Assembly (NCBI GenBank): GCA_015847255.1
Contig: JADLZK010002802.1
Span: 1 to 64,000, forward strand
Origin: Hyparrhenia diplandra
Taxonomy: Eukaryota > Streptophyta > Magnoliopsida > Poales > Poaceae
Length of the DNA stretch: 64,000 bases
Direction of reading: 5' to 3'
In this document: positions 11,031 through 23,399 of the stretch, piece by piece
Layout of the letters: every line of letters begins with the position of its first letter
Position numbering within the stretch: position 1 is the first letter of the stretch
The notes under the pieces: model-generated
Databases searched by the model: none
Told to the model about the DNA's origin: nothing
Seen by the model: the letters and a program-made list of their open reading frames with translations, nothing else
Translations under genes and position numbers: made by a program

Positions 11031-11331
11031 CAAAAGGAAGCCCTCGTGTGTTTGAGCAAGCGTTTAGAAATGATTGCTTTAGAAATTTCTAATAGAGGGT
11101 GGAAACATCTTTTCCGTTTGTTATAATTTCCATGTCATTGTTAAAGACATTGGAGTTTTTCTTGCTTTTCGACCATTGTAATAATTGGTACGTGTACATC
11201 TACGGATGTAGAGGCCGGATTGTATTATCCATTATCTAAAAATAATTGACTTGTGGTTTTTTTTCTTATTTTTTCATGTTTTGTGTCCCCAAATACGTCA
11301 TCCATACATAATTTTCTTTGTCACCAACATC

Positions 11332-12537
11332 GGGCGTGTTTGATATGGGTCACTTCCTTGCGGCCGTGCCCGTGGGAGCCATGTGCTCGTGTTTGATATC
11401 ATGGGACTGTTCCTCGGCCCGGCTCCATGCGATGCAAATTCCACTCTCTCGGCTCGCGCCGCACGCTCCCCATTTGCGTTTTCACGGAGCACGGCTCGTC
11501 CGCCGCTTGAGCTCGTCTCTACGGTCACCTCCTACTTCCCCTCCACCTCCACGGTCGCGCCGGTCATGGGTGGCTCGCCCGGCGACCGGGGGGGCGGCAC
11601 GGCAGCGGCCATGGCGCGGACCTCCCACGTCCGTGCCAACGCCGCGGCGGCGATGGTCGGGGCCGAGTTCGGCACGCCAGCGCGCTTGCTGCGGTGGTTG
11701 TCGGTGGGCGGGGTGGAGTCTTGGCGTCGATGGCGACATGGGGACGCGTCGACGGGCATCGACTCGGCGGGCGCCTTGACGCCGCTGGCGTCGTTAGCAG
11801 CGCATACCGCGGATCCGGGCGAGCTGGTCGAGAGACGGCTGAGTCGGACATGCTATCGAGGAGAGGGCGGAGACCCGGACCCCGCGCCCGTCATCGTAGA
11901 AGAGCTCGAAGGTGTTGCTCCCCTCACCTCCCACGCCATTCCCCTCTCTCACCGCTCCCCGCTCACGACTTCCACAGCTCCATGACACACCGGTGGGTTG
12001 CTTCTTTGGAGCGCCGGATCCACTCACACCGAGGGGTGGCGGGCGGAGCTCCCCTGCGCTGCCGCTGCGCTCGTGGCGGCGGGCCGGCCAGCTCCCATGC
12101 GTCGGCGCGCCAACGGCGATGCTCACCACCGCGGCAGTTCTTAGCGGCGGCGCCCGGCGGACATGTGGCGCGCACGGTGCCCGCGGTAGGAGTTCTCGGG
12201 CTGGCGGCGCTCGGTGGACTTCGCGGACGGGTAGCCCACGCGGCGGAGGCTCCTTGCGCGGAGCCGAGCAGCTCCGCATCAGCGAGCTCTTGGTGGTGCT
12301 CACCACCGCGGTGGGTGTGTTCGATGAAATGCCAAAGAGGGGTGGGGGTGGTAAGGCCACCGAATGCCAATTGCAAGGTCACCCTATCCTGGCACGTGTG
12401 ATATCAAACACGATCCACGAGCTGGCTCATCTCATGCAAAGAAATCAAACAAAGGGTATGTGCGATATGAGCGGCCATGGCTGTGGGGGCACGGCCGGCG
12501 AGCCCGGCCCTCCACGGCTCTGAAATCAAACACGCCC
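11332..12537. mobile_element. TIR DNA element, GC-rich (copy A)
   Basis: The ends are inverted: GGGCGTGTTTGAT at 11,332 and ATCAAACACGCCC ending at 12,537. Further GTGTTTGAT/ATCAAACAC copies lie inside each end. The interior is strongly GC-rich with long overlapping open frames on both strands, typical of GC bias rather than coding. A paralogous copy at 59,815-63,128 has the same flanks, so it inserted before the unit duplication. No transposase; superfamily unresolved (the ends resemble Tourist/PIF or hAT MITEs). Confidence 0.6.
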
Positions 12538-12549
12538 ATAATCTCTCTC

Positions 12550-13090
12550 TAGCATTCGTGGGTTCGGGTAATGTGGGTTCGGGTTTTTGGGTTTGATTTC
12601 GGGTTTCGTGGTAGGTTTAATTTTCCATCCTAGCCATGAGTTTTGGGTCCTGAGGGTTTGGGTTTAGAATGATTTTCGGGTCTAACGGGGGTTTGAGTTT
12701 GGTTTTAGGTTTAATTTTCCAACCTACTCGTGGGTTTTTGGGCCCTATGGGTTCAGGTGTAGAATGATTTTTCACCCACGGGTTTCGGGTCAGCAGGTTT
12801 TTGGGTCCTGTGGATTCGGTTTTGGGTTTGGTTTTGGGTTTGGTTTCGGGTTTGGCTTCGGGTTTTTGTAATATGTTAATAATAACTTGTTTACTTGGAT
12901 TATTAAATTTATACAAAGTTGACTCGTGGAAGTATTTATTATTTGTTGTCTCTTGTTTATACATGTGAAAGCGTTGCATATATATCCGCAGGCGGGTATT
13001 CATTCGGGTTCCGATTATTCGTTTGGGTTTTGGGTATCCGCGACTTTAGTTTTCGTGATGGATTTCCGCTATAATCGGGTTTCGATTTCG
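12550..13090. repeat. Degenerate GGGTTT/GGGTTTTGGG simple repeat
   Basis: Irregular array of GGGTTT, GGGTTTTGG and CGGGTTTCGGG motifs, densest at 12,555-12,870. An open frame on the minus strand (KPETKPKTKPKT-type) is a by-product of the repeat. No gene is supported. Confidence 0.7.
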
Positions 13091-14022
13091 GGTGCACGGA
13101 GACTCTACCCCGCCCATTGCCATCCTTAAAGGGAAAGCTTGGCCGCTATAAAGCCGTTCTCAATAAATGATTTCACCTTCGAGTTTTTGAAGGGGTGAAA
13201 TTTACAAAGAAACAAACATGTCTCTCTCAATAGATAATTTCGTTATACTATTTCATAGGGTTATTTTTTGCTTTTTGGGTCCCAGGTTATCTCTCTTCCT
13301 TTTCCTTCTCTTCCCCACCGCTAACTAAATGAGAATGAAGAAGTCACATGATAAAAACGAAGGAGAGGCTCTTCATGGGATATCACTTTCGCTTTCCAAC
13401 ATTTTGGAAACAACGCTCAAAGGTTTCGTAGGGATGAAATGTCATCTGCTCACTCCTCCCAATTTAATGAAACAGCATAATTTTGAAAAATATTATTATT
13501 TAATGAAACTTCGTTAAAACTACACATCACACACTAATTTAAATCCTAGAATAACTCTACCCAATGTGGCCTTGTTTAGTTGGCAAAAATTTGTAACCCA
13601 ACGTGCCATTCACGTAAGTACTATAAGCTCTTTCAATCCCGCGTGCCTGCAATTCAAAATCCAGAAATGTCCCGGAATCTTTGTCCGTTCCTCTTCCTTT
13701 TCAATCCCGCAGTAATATTTAGGAAGCTATGGTCTTAATAATATTTACAGCCACGGTGTGCCGCCCAGCTCCGGCGACCATCCCACAAACGTAATTCAGG
13801 ATATACATAGCAAGGGCATAAAGAACACGGGCAGGGTTATTTTGTTGAATTACCCCAATAGGTAACCTGTCCACGCTACATTTGCATTGTGCAGATTTAC
13901 TGAGCCTGATGGATTGGTAGCATGACATGGAAAAGGGGCATCATAAGAGATGTCGTTTTGTTTTCTGCAACTTTACTTCCTCGGCGTCGTCCGAGGTTCT
14001 ACTGAACGACCCACAGATGGCG
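13091..14022. other. No supportable gene
   Basis: Mixed-composition sequence with only short open frames. A ggccttgtttagttggcaaaa block at about 13,570 resembles the end of hAT or Tourist MITEs, but no partner end or target duplication was found. Confidence 0.5.
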
Positions 14023-14929
14023 GGGCATGTACAACCCACGGCGGCGGTCGTGCGAGAACCTCGGATTTAACATACTGTCTGGCAGATATAAAGACAACTC
14101 ATACAACCCGCGAGACAGACGATCCGTCTCTAAGCTATTTAATGCTTTGCATGTAGCTTAAGATCAACTATATATGCATTTGTGTATACTATTGTGTGGC
14201 TATTTAATTGAATAATATCAAACATAAATAATACAAACTTGATTACAATAAATTTTAGGAATCATAATATAAAGAATTATGTTATATATAGTTCAGTACC
14301 AATAAAACCCTAACCTTCAAAACTTATTTTTAGAACAGAAATTTAAACTAAAGCATGCAATATTATGGATATACTGCATAAAGAATTTCACATGGATTCC
14401 ATAAAGTCCAAATTTTCCTTTTTATAATTTTTTATATGATTTTATATGATATTCCAAAGCTCAGCCATTTAAAACATGAGATAAGAGGAAAAAAACCATA
14501 TAGGACAAGGACTTTACATCGGAGACCCTGAGTTTTCTGGAAATAAATGAGGCCTAGATCTGAAATTTCTTCTCTCTAGCATTATTGCACTAGAAACCCT
14601 GAGAGAGAAATAAAATTACGCAGGCGCCCTTCTTCTTCCTTTCTTCTCCTTCGATGGAAACAGATGAAACCGACGGTGATGGGAAGAGATGCACTTGCTG
14701 AGTTTTGCGGGGGGGAAGGGCGAGGCGCACGAGAGGAGGCGCGGGGATCCAGCCCGCCGCGGCGGCGAGAAGACGGACTGTACAACGCGTTCTTGTGCGG
14801 TCTGTTCGGCATCGGGCAGCGGGACCGAGTCGTCGACTCGGAGGCGGCAGCGAGCCGTCTCTGCACGCGGGGTGTTTTTGCAAAATTACCGTTATATAGG
14901 CGGCTCATACAGGCGGGTTGTACATGCCC
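14023..14929. mobile_element. PIF/Harbinger-like element A
   Basis: Ends GGGCATGTACAACCC and GGGTTGTACATGCCC are perfect 15-bp inverted repeats. TAA follows the right end, but the left flank is gcg, so the left duplication is lost or the element is chimeric. The interior at 14,600-14,880 is GC-rich with overlapping frames in both directions (possible captured exon). No transposase seen. Confidence 0.6.
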
Positions 14930-14932
14930 TAA

Positions 14933-15705
14933 GGGCATGTTCAACTCATAGACAAGCGATTAAATGCAGTATGTTCTTGGAATTTACAACATAGACAGCC
15001 CATACAACCCATAGACTAAAAGGGGTGTCTTTTTAGCTGTCTACAAGTTGTTTAAATGCTTGCATTCAACCATGAAAGTATATGTCGATTTTAGAAATTT
15101 TAGAAATTACATATTTGGTAAATAACCCAATTGAACATGATAATACTGACAATCTGACATACATGCAGCCATCAATTTAGCTCCAAATCACTTGCAGGAA
15201 AAAGAAAGATAGATGAGTTCGGACCCAAAAAAATTTTAGTTCCAAACCACTGACGATGCACCTGACATTGCATCCTGCAATTGATTTTTTTCTCGCACAC
15301 CATTGACGAGGACGAGGGCGGCGCTGCCGGCCATCGTCAATGAGGCTGACGATGGAGCGGTCGCCGAGTGCGCGTGTTGTTGCAGATATGGACCTCGTAG
15401 CACCGGCGGGATCTGCATGGACGAGGCAAGCACCAGACGGGATCTGTATGGACGAGAGAGACGAGGGAGTATGCATGCGGCGAGAGTTGCGCTGTTGAGG
15501 AAAATCTTTGCGCGCCCCGCACCAGATCCACAACTCGACGATGAGTTTGTACAACGCGGCGTCTCTCGTCACTTCAGGCCTTGGAGCACGAGCCATGCTC
15601 GTCGTCTCGCGAACAGACGGGTCGAGCTCGTCTCCACGGAAACAGGGTTCACTTTGTAAAATATACCACATATAGACAGGGTATAATGACGGGTTGTACA
15701 TGCCC
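14933..15705. mobile_element. PIF/Harbinger-like element B
   Basis: It starts GGGCATGTTCAACTC and ends GGGTTGTACATGCCC, with TAA on both sides (14,930-14,932 and 15,706-15,708), the target duplication of PIF/Harbinger elements. It abuts element A, sharing one TAA. A GC-rich interior (15,290-15,640) again has frames on both strands without a recognisable product. Confidence 0.7.
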
Positions 15706-15708
15706 TAA

Positions 15709-17185
15709 GGCGGTCATCTCTGGGGTAGTACATGCATCTCGATTCATGAAATTCCCATGTTTGTATCTCTATATAATACTAGTACCTTTGTGTATTAATT
15801 AATGCTGCTTTCAGATGCATTGTACTCCTTGATTTCTCTGTCTGAGGTAATAATAATTAACTGCTGCTATGTAATAACAATAATGACCCTGCGTGCTGCT
15901 TTTAGTTTCGTATTCGTAATAAGGCAACCAAAATTTCACGCTGGTTGGGGAATGGGGATGAAGGGCAGCACGCTCACTATGCACTCCTTAATTTATTTCG
16001 TCAGCGCGTTACATATACCGTCAATCAACAATTTCAACACTACTACTGCTCCATGAATCTCCTCAAAGAAACGACGCATTAATTTGCCACGGCCATCAGG
16101 GAGTGGACACGCACAGCATCCTGATCGTTCGTTGGCTGGCTCGCGTGGGGAAACATTGAGCCCCCGATTGAATCCCTCTTGGCCCAGTGCAGACCTATGG
16201 AATAGAAACATGGTGGAGGAGCACCAGCCCTGCTGCTGCCAGTGATGTACATACACGTTGGGTGCCATAGATGAACAAATTGTACGGTAGCTGTGCTTTG
16301 GGTGTCATACTGTGACTGCTATGGCATCGGAGCCTGAAGATTCAGTATTGTCGGATAAGGAATATGAGACTGTTTTTCTCGTGTGGGCAACAAGCCCAGC
16401 TCTCGTTGGGCCGGAGAAGACTGGCCCAGTTAAGCTGTCCAGCCCACAAGATAGAAGATGTGTGCGTTGTGTGATTGGTTGGCAGCGTTGGCCCCTGTGA
16501 CATCCCCAAGACGTGCATCGCATGGAGCTGCTGCTATTCTATCAGGTATGGTCAAAGCCTTGGGCTTGTCTTTGCTTCGCTAGTCAACCTACTCCGTGCA
16601 AACATTTTACCAGATTTGGGAACCCAAGTCCCTGTTTTGATTCTCTATCTACTACGTACAGTAGTGCACAACTTCAGTAATCAGAAATTCAGATTTCAGA
16701 ACCAGCAAGGCGGAGTCGACTGGCTGAATTTTGGTTATGCATCTGCCCTGTTTCAGTTGTGCCTGGTGTTTTGTATGTTCGAGAATCTTGCTGCTGCGCC
16801 ACCAGTGCTGTTTCACTTGATTGGATTCCAGCAATGGCGCTAGCACGCTTCTTGTTTACTTCGGATCAATGGTACTCCACGAATGACGTCACGCCTTACA
16901 TCCACGTTAGAGCTAGGACAAGAAGACTAGCTCAATAGCCCAATCGTGCAACAGCTTGTCTGCTCATTTTGTTCTAAATGAATATTATTTTATTATTATA
17001 TGGGTCCCGCCACCACATCTCATGTCTTCCTCCCTCTTCCCAGCTGTTACTGAAACTTCCTGTCGCCGAGCTAATGAGCTATGCACAGGGGCGGCATGGT
17101 TAGCGCGCGAGGCGAGTGGCCATTGCGGGCATAGGCAGCGCGTGGAGGCGTGGCCGGCCCGCATGAACACAATGAGAACAAAACA
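15709..17185. other. No supportable gene
   Basis: Sequence of ordinary base composition that looks intergenic or intronic. The longest frame (16,475-16,843, plus) has no recognisable domain. No repeats or element ends were identified. Confidence 0.45.
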
Positions 17186-17415
17186 GGGCGGCGAGGTGGT
17201 CTAGCTGCGGCGGCGCGGTGGCGTTGGTCGACCTCATCGGGTCGGCGCGAGAAGGCTGACTGCGGTGGCACTCACCGGACCGGCGTGCGGAGGCGGAGAT
17301 GCAATGGGGCGCAGCAACGTCGAGCTCAACGGGTCAGCGTGTGTTCGCTGAGTTGCCGCTTGGCGCTTGATGGCGTCGGGCTCGCCGGGTCGAGCGCGAA
17401 GCCGAGCTGTGGCGG
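17186..17415. repeat. 5' part of duplicated unit 2
   Basis: Paralogue of roughly 1-245: the gaggtggtctagctgcggcgg start and the cgagctgtggcgg end match. The unit is interrupted after 17,415 by the gypsy element and resumes at 26,074 with the ggcgcatcgagct block. Confidence 0.75.
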
Positions 17416-19095
17416 TGTTGACATTTCTTAGCGCAATCAAAGGAAAGCAGGTATAAAACCCATCCTAATAAAAGCGCCCGAAATGTGCCGCCGACATTCC
17501 CAAGTAAACCACCATGTCGGTGATCGAAATGGGATTGTCAACGGGATAGATCTTGCCATCTTAGATATTTCATCATAGCGCGCGATCTATCATTGTAGCA
17601 TTTCACCGGAAGTATTCGAGGGTATCGTTATTTATATTTTCCCTAAGGAAGGCATGTGATTAATAAATTAGCATGGCATCTGAATAGAGGAACATGTGTT
17701 TGCTTAGACCAAAATGTTCATAAGGGGGGTAGCGATAACGGTTCATGGATAGTGTGACACACACTTAAGAATCCACCCGACAAAAGGATAAAGAAAATAG
17801 ATAAAGAATAAATGAATAACCTAATGGAGTAATTCTAATGTATCTAGTCATGGCCATACAAATAAATAGTTAGGATCATATGCAAACTGATTTAATCATG
17901 GTTAGGTCTAGGATACTTGAGGGAGACTCCCGGGTGCCATACGACCCAATAGAAGCATTCTGAACTCCTACAGCACACACGAGCGTGGGGGATTTCAAAG
18001 GGACGGTCAAGGCTTGTCACGACCAAGCCGCCTACCCCCCTCAACCGTGGCGTGCACTCATATCCGTAGGTGTCGTAATACCCGGGCACCATGCCCGCAT
18101 ATCAAACACTACTCTTGTCCTCCCGGGATCCCCACTTCGTCGAATGGACGGACTAGAACAAGAGCAAACCCGAAGGAACAACGAGCGGTTATCCCACCTC
18201 TAATCAAGTTAGGCATATGATGATCGATGATGAACTGAGATGAACATGTCAAGATTATGATATGTAAACTATATGCTAGTTCATATACCAACACAAGAAC
18301 ATGAACAAGACTATACTCTAGTTCATAAGTTAGGCCAAGAACATAGATATAAGACTTGCAAATAGAAGAATGCTCCATAGAGAAGATATATTACCAAAGC
18401 ACTTTCTTCTAGGAGACAAGCCCTCCTTGTAGCTCTTCTACTCCAAGTGCTAACCAATAACTAAGAAGAAGAAGAAAGTAGAAGAAGTAGAAGAAAAGAG
18501 AGAGGTAGAGGTGGTAGAGAGAGATTCTGCTGGTTTCTTTGGACTCCAAGTGGTGTGTGTTGAGAGAGGGAGAGAGGGGGCCTACTTATACACTTGGAGG
18601 AGGGGCCTAAGTGCTAAATTACACAAAAACCGGCCTGGTAAATCTTCCTAAACTGCGCAAACCGACCATCCAAGGGCGGGAATCCCCATTTGGCAGGTGT
18701 ATGAACCGCCTCCCCGAGGCTGGGCGAACCGCCTCCTCGGGGAGGGTGCGGCGCGCGGGTGGTGCGCGCACGCACCCCCAGGCTCTACCTGGCCGGGTCT
18801 CGGTGGGGTGTCGTCTTCCGTCTGGCGAAAAGTTGTGGGCGGGCTTTGCTCGGCCCGGTTTTGATGTTTTGGGTCGATTTGCTCTTGGGCTTGAGTTTTG
18901 CAATAATGCGCTTTCCGGATGGCGTGCTTTGGTCGATTTTCCACTTGCTTTTATTATAAATCTGCAAAATAAAATACAAGACTCTACAAGTGGAATTTAT
19001 TAGTGATAAATGTATATGAGTATAAAAGGTATAGTTTTACTCCCTTTATGGTAGTAAGTTGACGGAAAAAAATATGTCATTGGTTACCGTCAACA
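17416..19095 (-). repeat. Left LTR (element 3' LTR)
   Basis: Runs from TGTTGACATTTC to GGTTACCGTCAACA. It is colinear with 24,418-26,073. AT-rich blocks (such as 18,205-18,480 against 25,195-25,465) are almost identical, while GC-rich blocks differ by many small indels. It contains an AAG/GA-rich microsatellite at about 18,460-18,500. Confidence 0.9.
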
Positions 19096-19112
19096 AACTC
19101 CCCAAGCTTACC
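19096..19112 (-). other. Polypurine tract
   Basis: The minus strand reads TAAGCTTGGGGAGTT directly before the 3' LTR, the purine tract that primes plus-strand synthesis. The preceding tgctcgaggacgcaaagg is also typical of Athila/Tat elements. Confidence 0.7.
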
Positions 19113-20710
19113 CTTTGCGTCCTCGAGCAAAAGAGATAAGTACTTGGTTGTTGATCAGGAGTCGCTACTATGCCGATTACGTTTTACAAGTGCGGGGTTA
19201 TAATAAGATTTTCTACTAGAGTTTGAATAAAATGGCACATCTTTTTCCCACCCTTTATTACCTTTCATCGTAGCGGGGCTTTCTAGCTTTCTCAAAGCCT
19301 TGGGCGGTTGCCGGATAGAACGGTTATAACAGAGGTGCTTATCATTCATCATTTTGATCAACTTTTATCCGAGTTTTTATTTAGATAATATATATTTTTT
19401 TCGAGAAAGTATGGGCTTTATTGCTATATCATTTTTTTTTTGGAGAGGTGGGCTCTGCTTCGCCCTAGACTTTGTCTTTTATTTCCTCTCTTTTCTTCTT
19501 TTTTTTTTTTTTAGAGATGTGGGCTATACTCGCTCTCGGACACTTGTCCATTTTTCATCTCATTCTTTTTTTTTTTAGCATAGGCCTTCTCTTTTCAAAG
19601 TATAGATTCCGGATGCAAAGTCTCTCTTTTGGGACGAAGTCATAGCAAATCCATTTGTACCATATCATATTTGGCAACAACTTAGGCGAGATAGAGCCTA
19701 TGCAACCCACTTGAATCAGGTTTTCAGGATGAGTTTTTAGAATTAGCCACTAAATCCAAACTTTAGAAATTGAATTATAAACTAGGCACGAGGCAAAGCA
19801 TAAGACAGAGCAACTATTCATCATTTCAACAAGGGACTAAGACTAAACATTTTTATAGCTCATATATATAAGCATTAAGGCACAAAGAAGAGCTACTTAT
19901 TCTGTTTTTTGGATTTTTTTTTTTTTTTAGATGCAAGGTTGCTGAAATGTAAACATGCTAAAATAAAATAAAATTTGATGAAATTAAATATGCAATGCAA
20001 TGATACTGCGGGGGTCCTCCCCAAGCTATCACGGAGGCCCTTGATCGGGATCGAAGCCTTGGTACCTCTAGAATGCTTCCTCGCGTGCGTTGCGAGTAGC
20101 CATGTTGGACTCAATTGAGTCCATCTCTGCGACTTTCTCTTTGCTCCCGGTTCTTTGCCCAGCATGCGGTGCTTTGCACATGGGAATTGGCGTGTGCTCA
20201 ATGTTCCTAATCTTGCGGACGTCGAGGAGTCTTCTTTGCAATTTGGATCGATAGCCTCCACCCCTTGTGGTGGATGCACATCTTTGGGCTGGTGGGGGGC
20301 ATATCGTCGGGGTGTCGTCAAAGTCAAATCTGTTGGCCCTCCATGATTACGTGTCTCCTTGAGACCACTCGATGGTGCGGTGCAGGCGGCGGCTCCCACC
20401 TAGGATCATACCGGGTATTACCCTTGGGGTCCCCATAGGATGAGGCCATCTTTGCACGGAACACCCGGTGTGAGGCGTAGGCTGTGGCTGTGGCATGAAG
20501 TAGGGCCCATGGGAGGAGGATCCGACATCCAGGTCTCCGACACTACGTGAGGAACCGATGGGGGTATCTTTCTGCGCAAGCTATCCAGCGATCTCGAGCT
20601 CAAATGTTAGTACGGCTTTTATACAAGCGTAAGTCGGGTTAGGTAACCGAACTATAGTTGCATAGCCGAGGAAAAAGATGACCAAGCTCGCCCAGATGGT
20701 AAAATCTTAA

Positions 20711-21626
20711 CTAAGTGCCCCTGCACAAGCTGCGCATTGAGTCCAAAAATCCACGGGTGTGGAAATGTACTCTGTTTGCTGATTTTCCAAAGCTCCAATC
20801 GCGAAGCGAGGCGTGTGATAAGAGAGATGCGGTGTGCGAGGAACGGCAACTTTTGTGATAATATGTAAAGGTTCTGCACATCTCTACCACTGGAGCTATC
20901 TTTTCCTTGTGGACAATAGCATAGAGTAATTTTAATTCAACCTCATTCACCCATCTAACCCCGTGTCTAGAAAACAAAGTCATCGAGATCCAGCGATGGA
21001 TAAATCTAAGTGATGGGTCTTTGGATCTGCGAATGGCGAGGTTTGAAAGTACGGTCTCATGAGCACGGATATCTCCTCCCAAAAGTGATTTCTAACAAAG
21101 CGGGGAGAGCAGTATCTAAGTTCATTGCACATCTATAACTAAAACCCCGGTGACGAGCTAGGTCCGCCCACGTAACATGATAAAGTGTACCAAAGAGGCG
21201 GAAAGAAATTTCCTATTTGGTCCTCTACTAGTGTGCATAAAAACTGAATTGTCAGGAGGCGAGAACCTTCCTCCTCGAGAGGTGGAATATCCTGCCACCC
21301 GACTGCTCTCCAAAGGATAGGAAACTCATTGTCCATACCTGTTTGTTCGAGGAGCTCGGGGTCGATTCGGGCGTGTCTTTGGAACACACGGTCCTTGAGT
21401 AGGAGATATGCTTGCATCTCCGATCTCCACGGATGTCGAGGTACAGCGCGCCGGCCGTCGATTGTCGGGGGAGCTTGAGCTTCTTCCTCCCCGGCGGGTG
21501 CAGTGTCTTCTTGCATGGGAGAGCTTTCAAGGTCGTCGAAGTTGAGGGCGTGCTTGTGCTTGTATGTCGTGAGCTGTGTCTTGATGACCGCCTCAACCCG
21601 CTGAAGATCTTCCCAGCTTTCTTCAT
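20711..21626 (-). pseudogene. Athila-type retrotransposon ORF (ORF1-like)
   Basis: Overlapping minus-strand frames (21,626-21,252, 21,516-21,139 and 21,082-20,711) together match the plant-specific ORF found 3' of pol in Athila-like elements. Recognisable blocks are RIDPELLEQTGMD, GSRLLTIQFLCTL, HRWISMTLFSRHG and LKLLYAIVHKEK. The function of this protein is not known; it is sometimes called env-like. It is broken by frameshifts. The downstream part of the interior (19.1-20.4 kb) has no recognisable domain. Confidence 0.7.
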
Positions 21627-22439
21627 GGCTACTGCAAAAACGATTGATCGAGACCTCGGGTGTGCAAGGGTTAGATGAAAGTATGGACTTTCACACCCGC
21701 GATCTTGCTTGGCACGATGTTTTTGGTGGAGAAAATGGAGTGTAGAACAAGTGGGAGAGAGTGTGAGAGTGAGAGAGAGTGAAAATGAGGGGTGTGTGGT
21801 CTTACCGGCGCTCGGGCTGTTTATAGCCCGAGCCAGCGGCCGGGCCGCTCCACTAACGGCTGGGAGCCGTTGGCGGGCGGGCGGGCGCGGCGTTAGGGCG
21901 GGTGCACCTTGGGGTGCGCGCGCACTTGCGACCGGTCTTGCCCGACTTTGGCGGGCGTGCTCCGATCACGAAAAGTTCGTGACCGTTGTTTGCTTGGCTA
22001 ATTTGTTCGACCCGTTTTCTCCCCTTTTGAAATTCTCCAAAAATTTTCAAATATAAATCTATTTTTGAATAGAAAAATTATTTTAAAAATATTTTTATTT
22101 ATACTTTTTCTGTAGAAAATATTTTTTCTTTATTTTTCATGAAAGAATTTATTTTATTTATGAAAAATTTTTTTTTTTAGTTTTCAAAAATATTTTCTTA
22201 TGTAATAGATATTTTTGTTTATTTTGATAAAAATATTTTATAAAACACATTTTTTTGAATATACCCCATTTTTTTTTCCTTTTTGGATATACCCCATTTT
22301 TTTTTTCTTTTGGATATACCCCATTTTTTTTTTTCTTTGGGCGGGTTATTTATAGTCGGCTGTCGACTCTCCCCTCCTTCTTGGGGGGAAGCACACACCT
22401 CAGGGGGGTCTCGGAGTCGATTCTTCAACACTCCACACG

Positions 22440-22850
22440 GTTTTGATGATGATGAATTCGGGTGTGTTGTTGTTGTTTGTACCCAGGAATGGGCACTTTA
22501 CCGCCTTACTCTCGGCGTGGAAGACTATGAAGCCTTTTCCCATGCAGATATCGGCTTTGGCGTATAGGAGAAACGGCCTCCCTAGGAGGAGGCGTATCCT
22601 CGATGGGCCCATATCGGGATCACAAAATCTGCGGGGATGTACTCCGTCGTATTTTGACTAGTACGTCTTGAGTATTCCCTCGACCGCCTTGTTGATTGAT
22701 CACGCCATTTGGAGGGCGAAGTTGGCGGGAGTAAGTGTTCCTCCATGGATTTTGTTGAAGGTGGCCTTGGACATCACGGTGATCTTGCCCCCAAGTCCAC
22801 GGAATGCGTTGGCGAAGGTGTGGGGGCCAATAGCACAGTTGATGGCGGGC
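22440..22850 (-). pseudogene. Retroviral-type aspartic protease remnant
   Basis: The minus strand keeps the order of gypsy protease: GPHTFANAF near the active-site loop, then TVMSKATFNKIHGG, LTPANFALQMA and the C-terminal LGRPFLLYAKADI motif, with frameshifts between. The active-site loop reads GLGGK where these elements normally have DLGA, so the catalytic Asp appears to be Gly in this copy (about 22,792-22,806). A protease frame with that change would be inactive, unless the base differences are consensus errors. Confidence 0.7.
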
Positions 22851-23399
22851 GTCGAGGGTCGCCCTTCTTGGCAATGAATGGCGAGCTCACGGGGATCTTC
22901 TTTAGCTCACTTTGGGTTGGCGAGCCTCGGTGATATCATGTTAAGCCCGACTCGTGCGGGACCTCGAGGTTGCCACAGGATCCTTCGAGTCGTTGGTGGC
23001 ACTAAGGCGACAATGCGGGGGCTGTGTCTCTATCATTTTATTGAAGCTCGGCTGATTTTTCCACGGTGATGTCAACCCTTCGAGCTTATTGTTCACTCCC
23101 TCAAGGATCTTGTCTTGATGGCTCATCTTTTTGGTGAGATTTTCCGTTAATTTTTCGCTGGCCTAGTACGGGTCCTTCAATGATGGGCGACGGGGTTATA
23201 GTTGGAGTTGTACCTGGTTGCCTTGGAGCGATGGCTGGGCTGGTTGTTCGGCCCTGGCGAGGTTGGCGATACCGTTCTTTGTTGTTGATGAAGGCGGCTT
23301 CTTCACGGGTCTCGGGGCCGGTTATCCCGAGTGGCCAACTTCACCCACCGTCTCGCGAGGTCATGTGGCGTGCGTGGCGTAAACTGAGCTTTGGGTAGT

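Larger units (their letters stand above)
3922..11240 (+). mobile_element. 5'-truncated L1-like LINE, split by a Helitron
   Basis: A perfect 18-bp target duplication AATAATTGACTTGTGGTT flanks it at 3904-3921 and 11,241-11,258. LINE sequence is 3922-4032 plus 9002-11,240; the rest is a nested Helitron. The left end starts inside the reverse-transcriptase ORF (frame with NFGIISLIPK), so the copy is 5'-truncated, as expected of aborted target-primed reverse transcription. The right end has the TGTAGAGGCCGGATTGTATT...CATTATCTAAA tail seen in plant LINEs. It inserted in the 3' flank of DEFL1. Confidence 0.88.

Noticed and set aside
11318..12523. Several 150-235-codon frames on both strands
   Set aside because: All overlap in a GC-rich TIR element and have biased Ala/Arg/Pro/Gly composition; the paralogous copy at 60 kb does not preserve the same frames.
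12617..13003. Lys/Pro/Thr-rich frame resembling a structural protein
   Set aside because: By-product of the GGGTTT simple repeat; no start context, splice sites or homologous frame.
16475..16843. 122-codon frame with hydrophobic stretches
   Set aside because: No domain, no promoter or splice evidence, and composition like plant intron or intergenic DNA.
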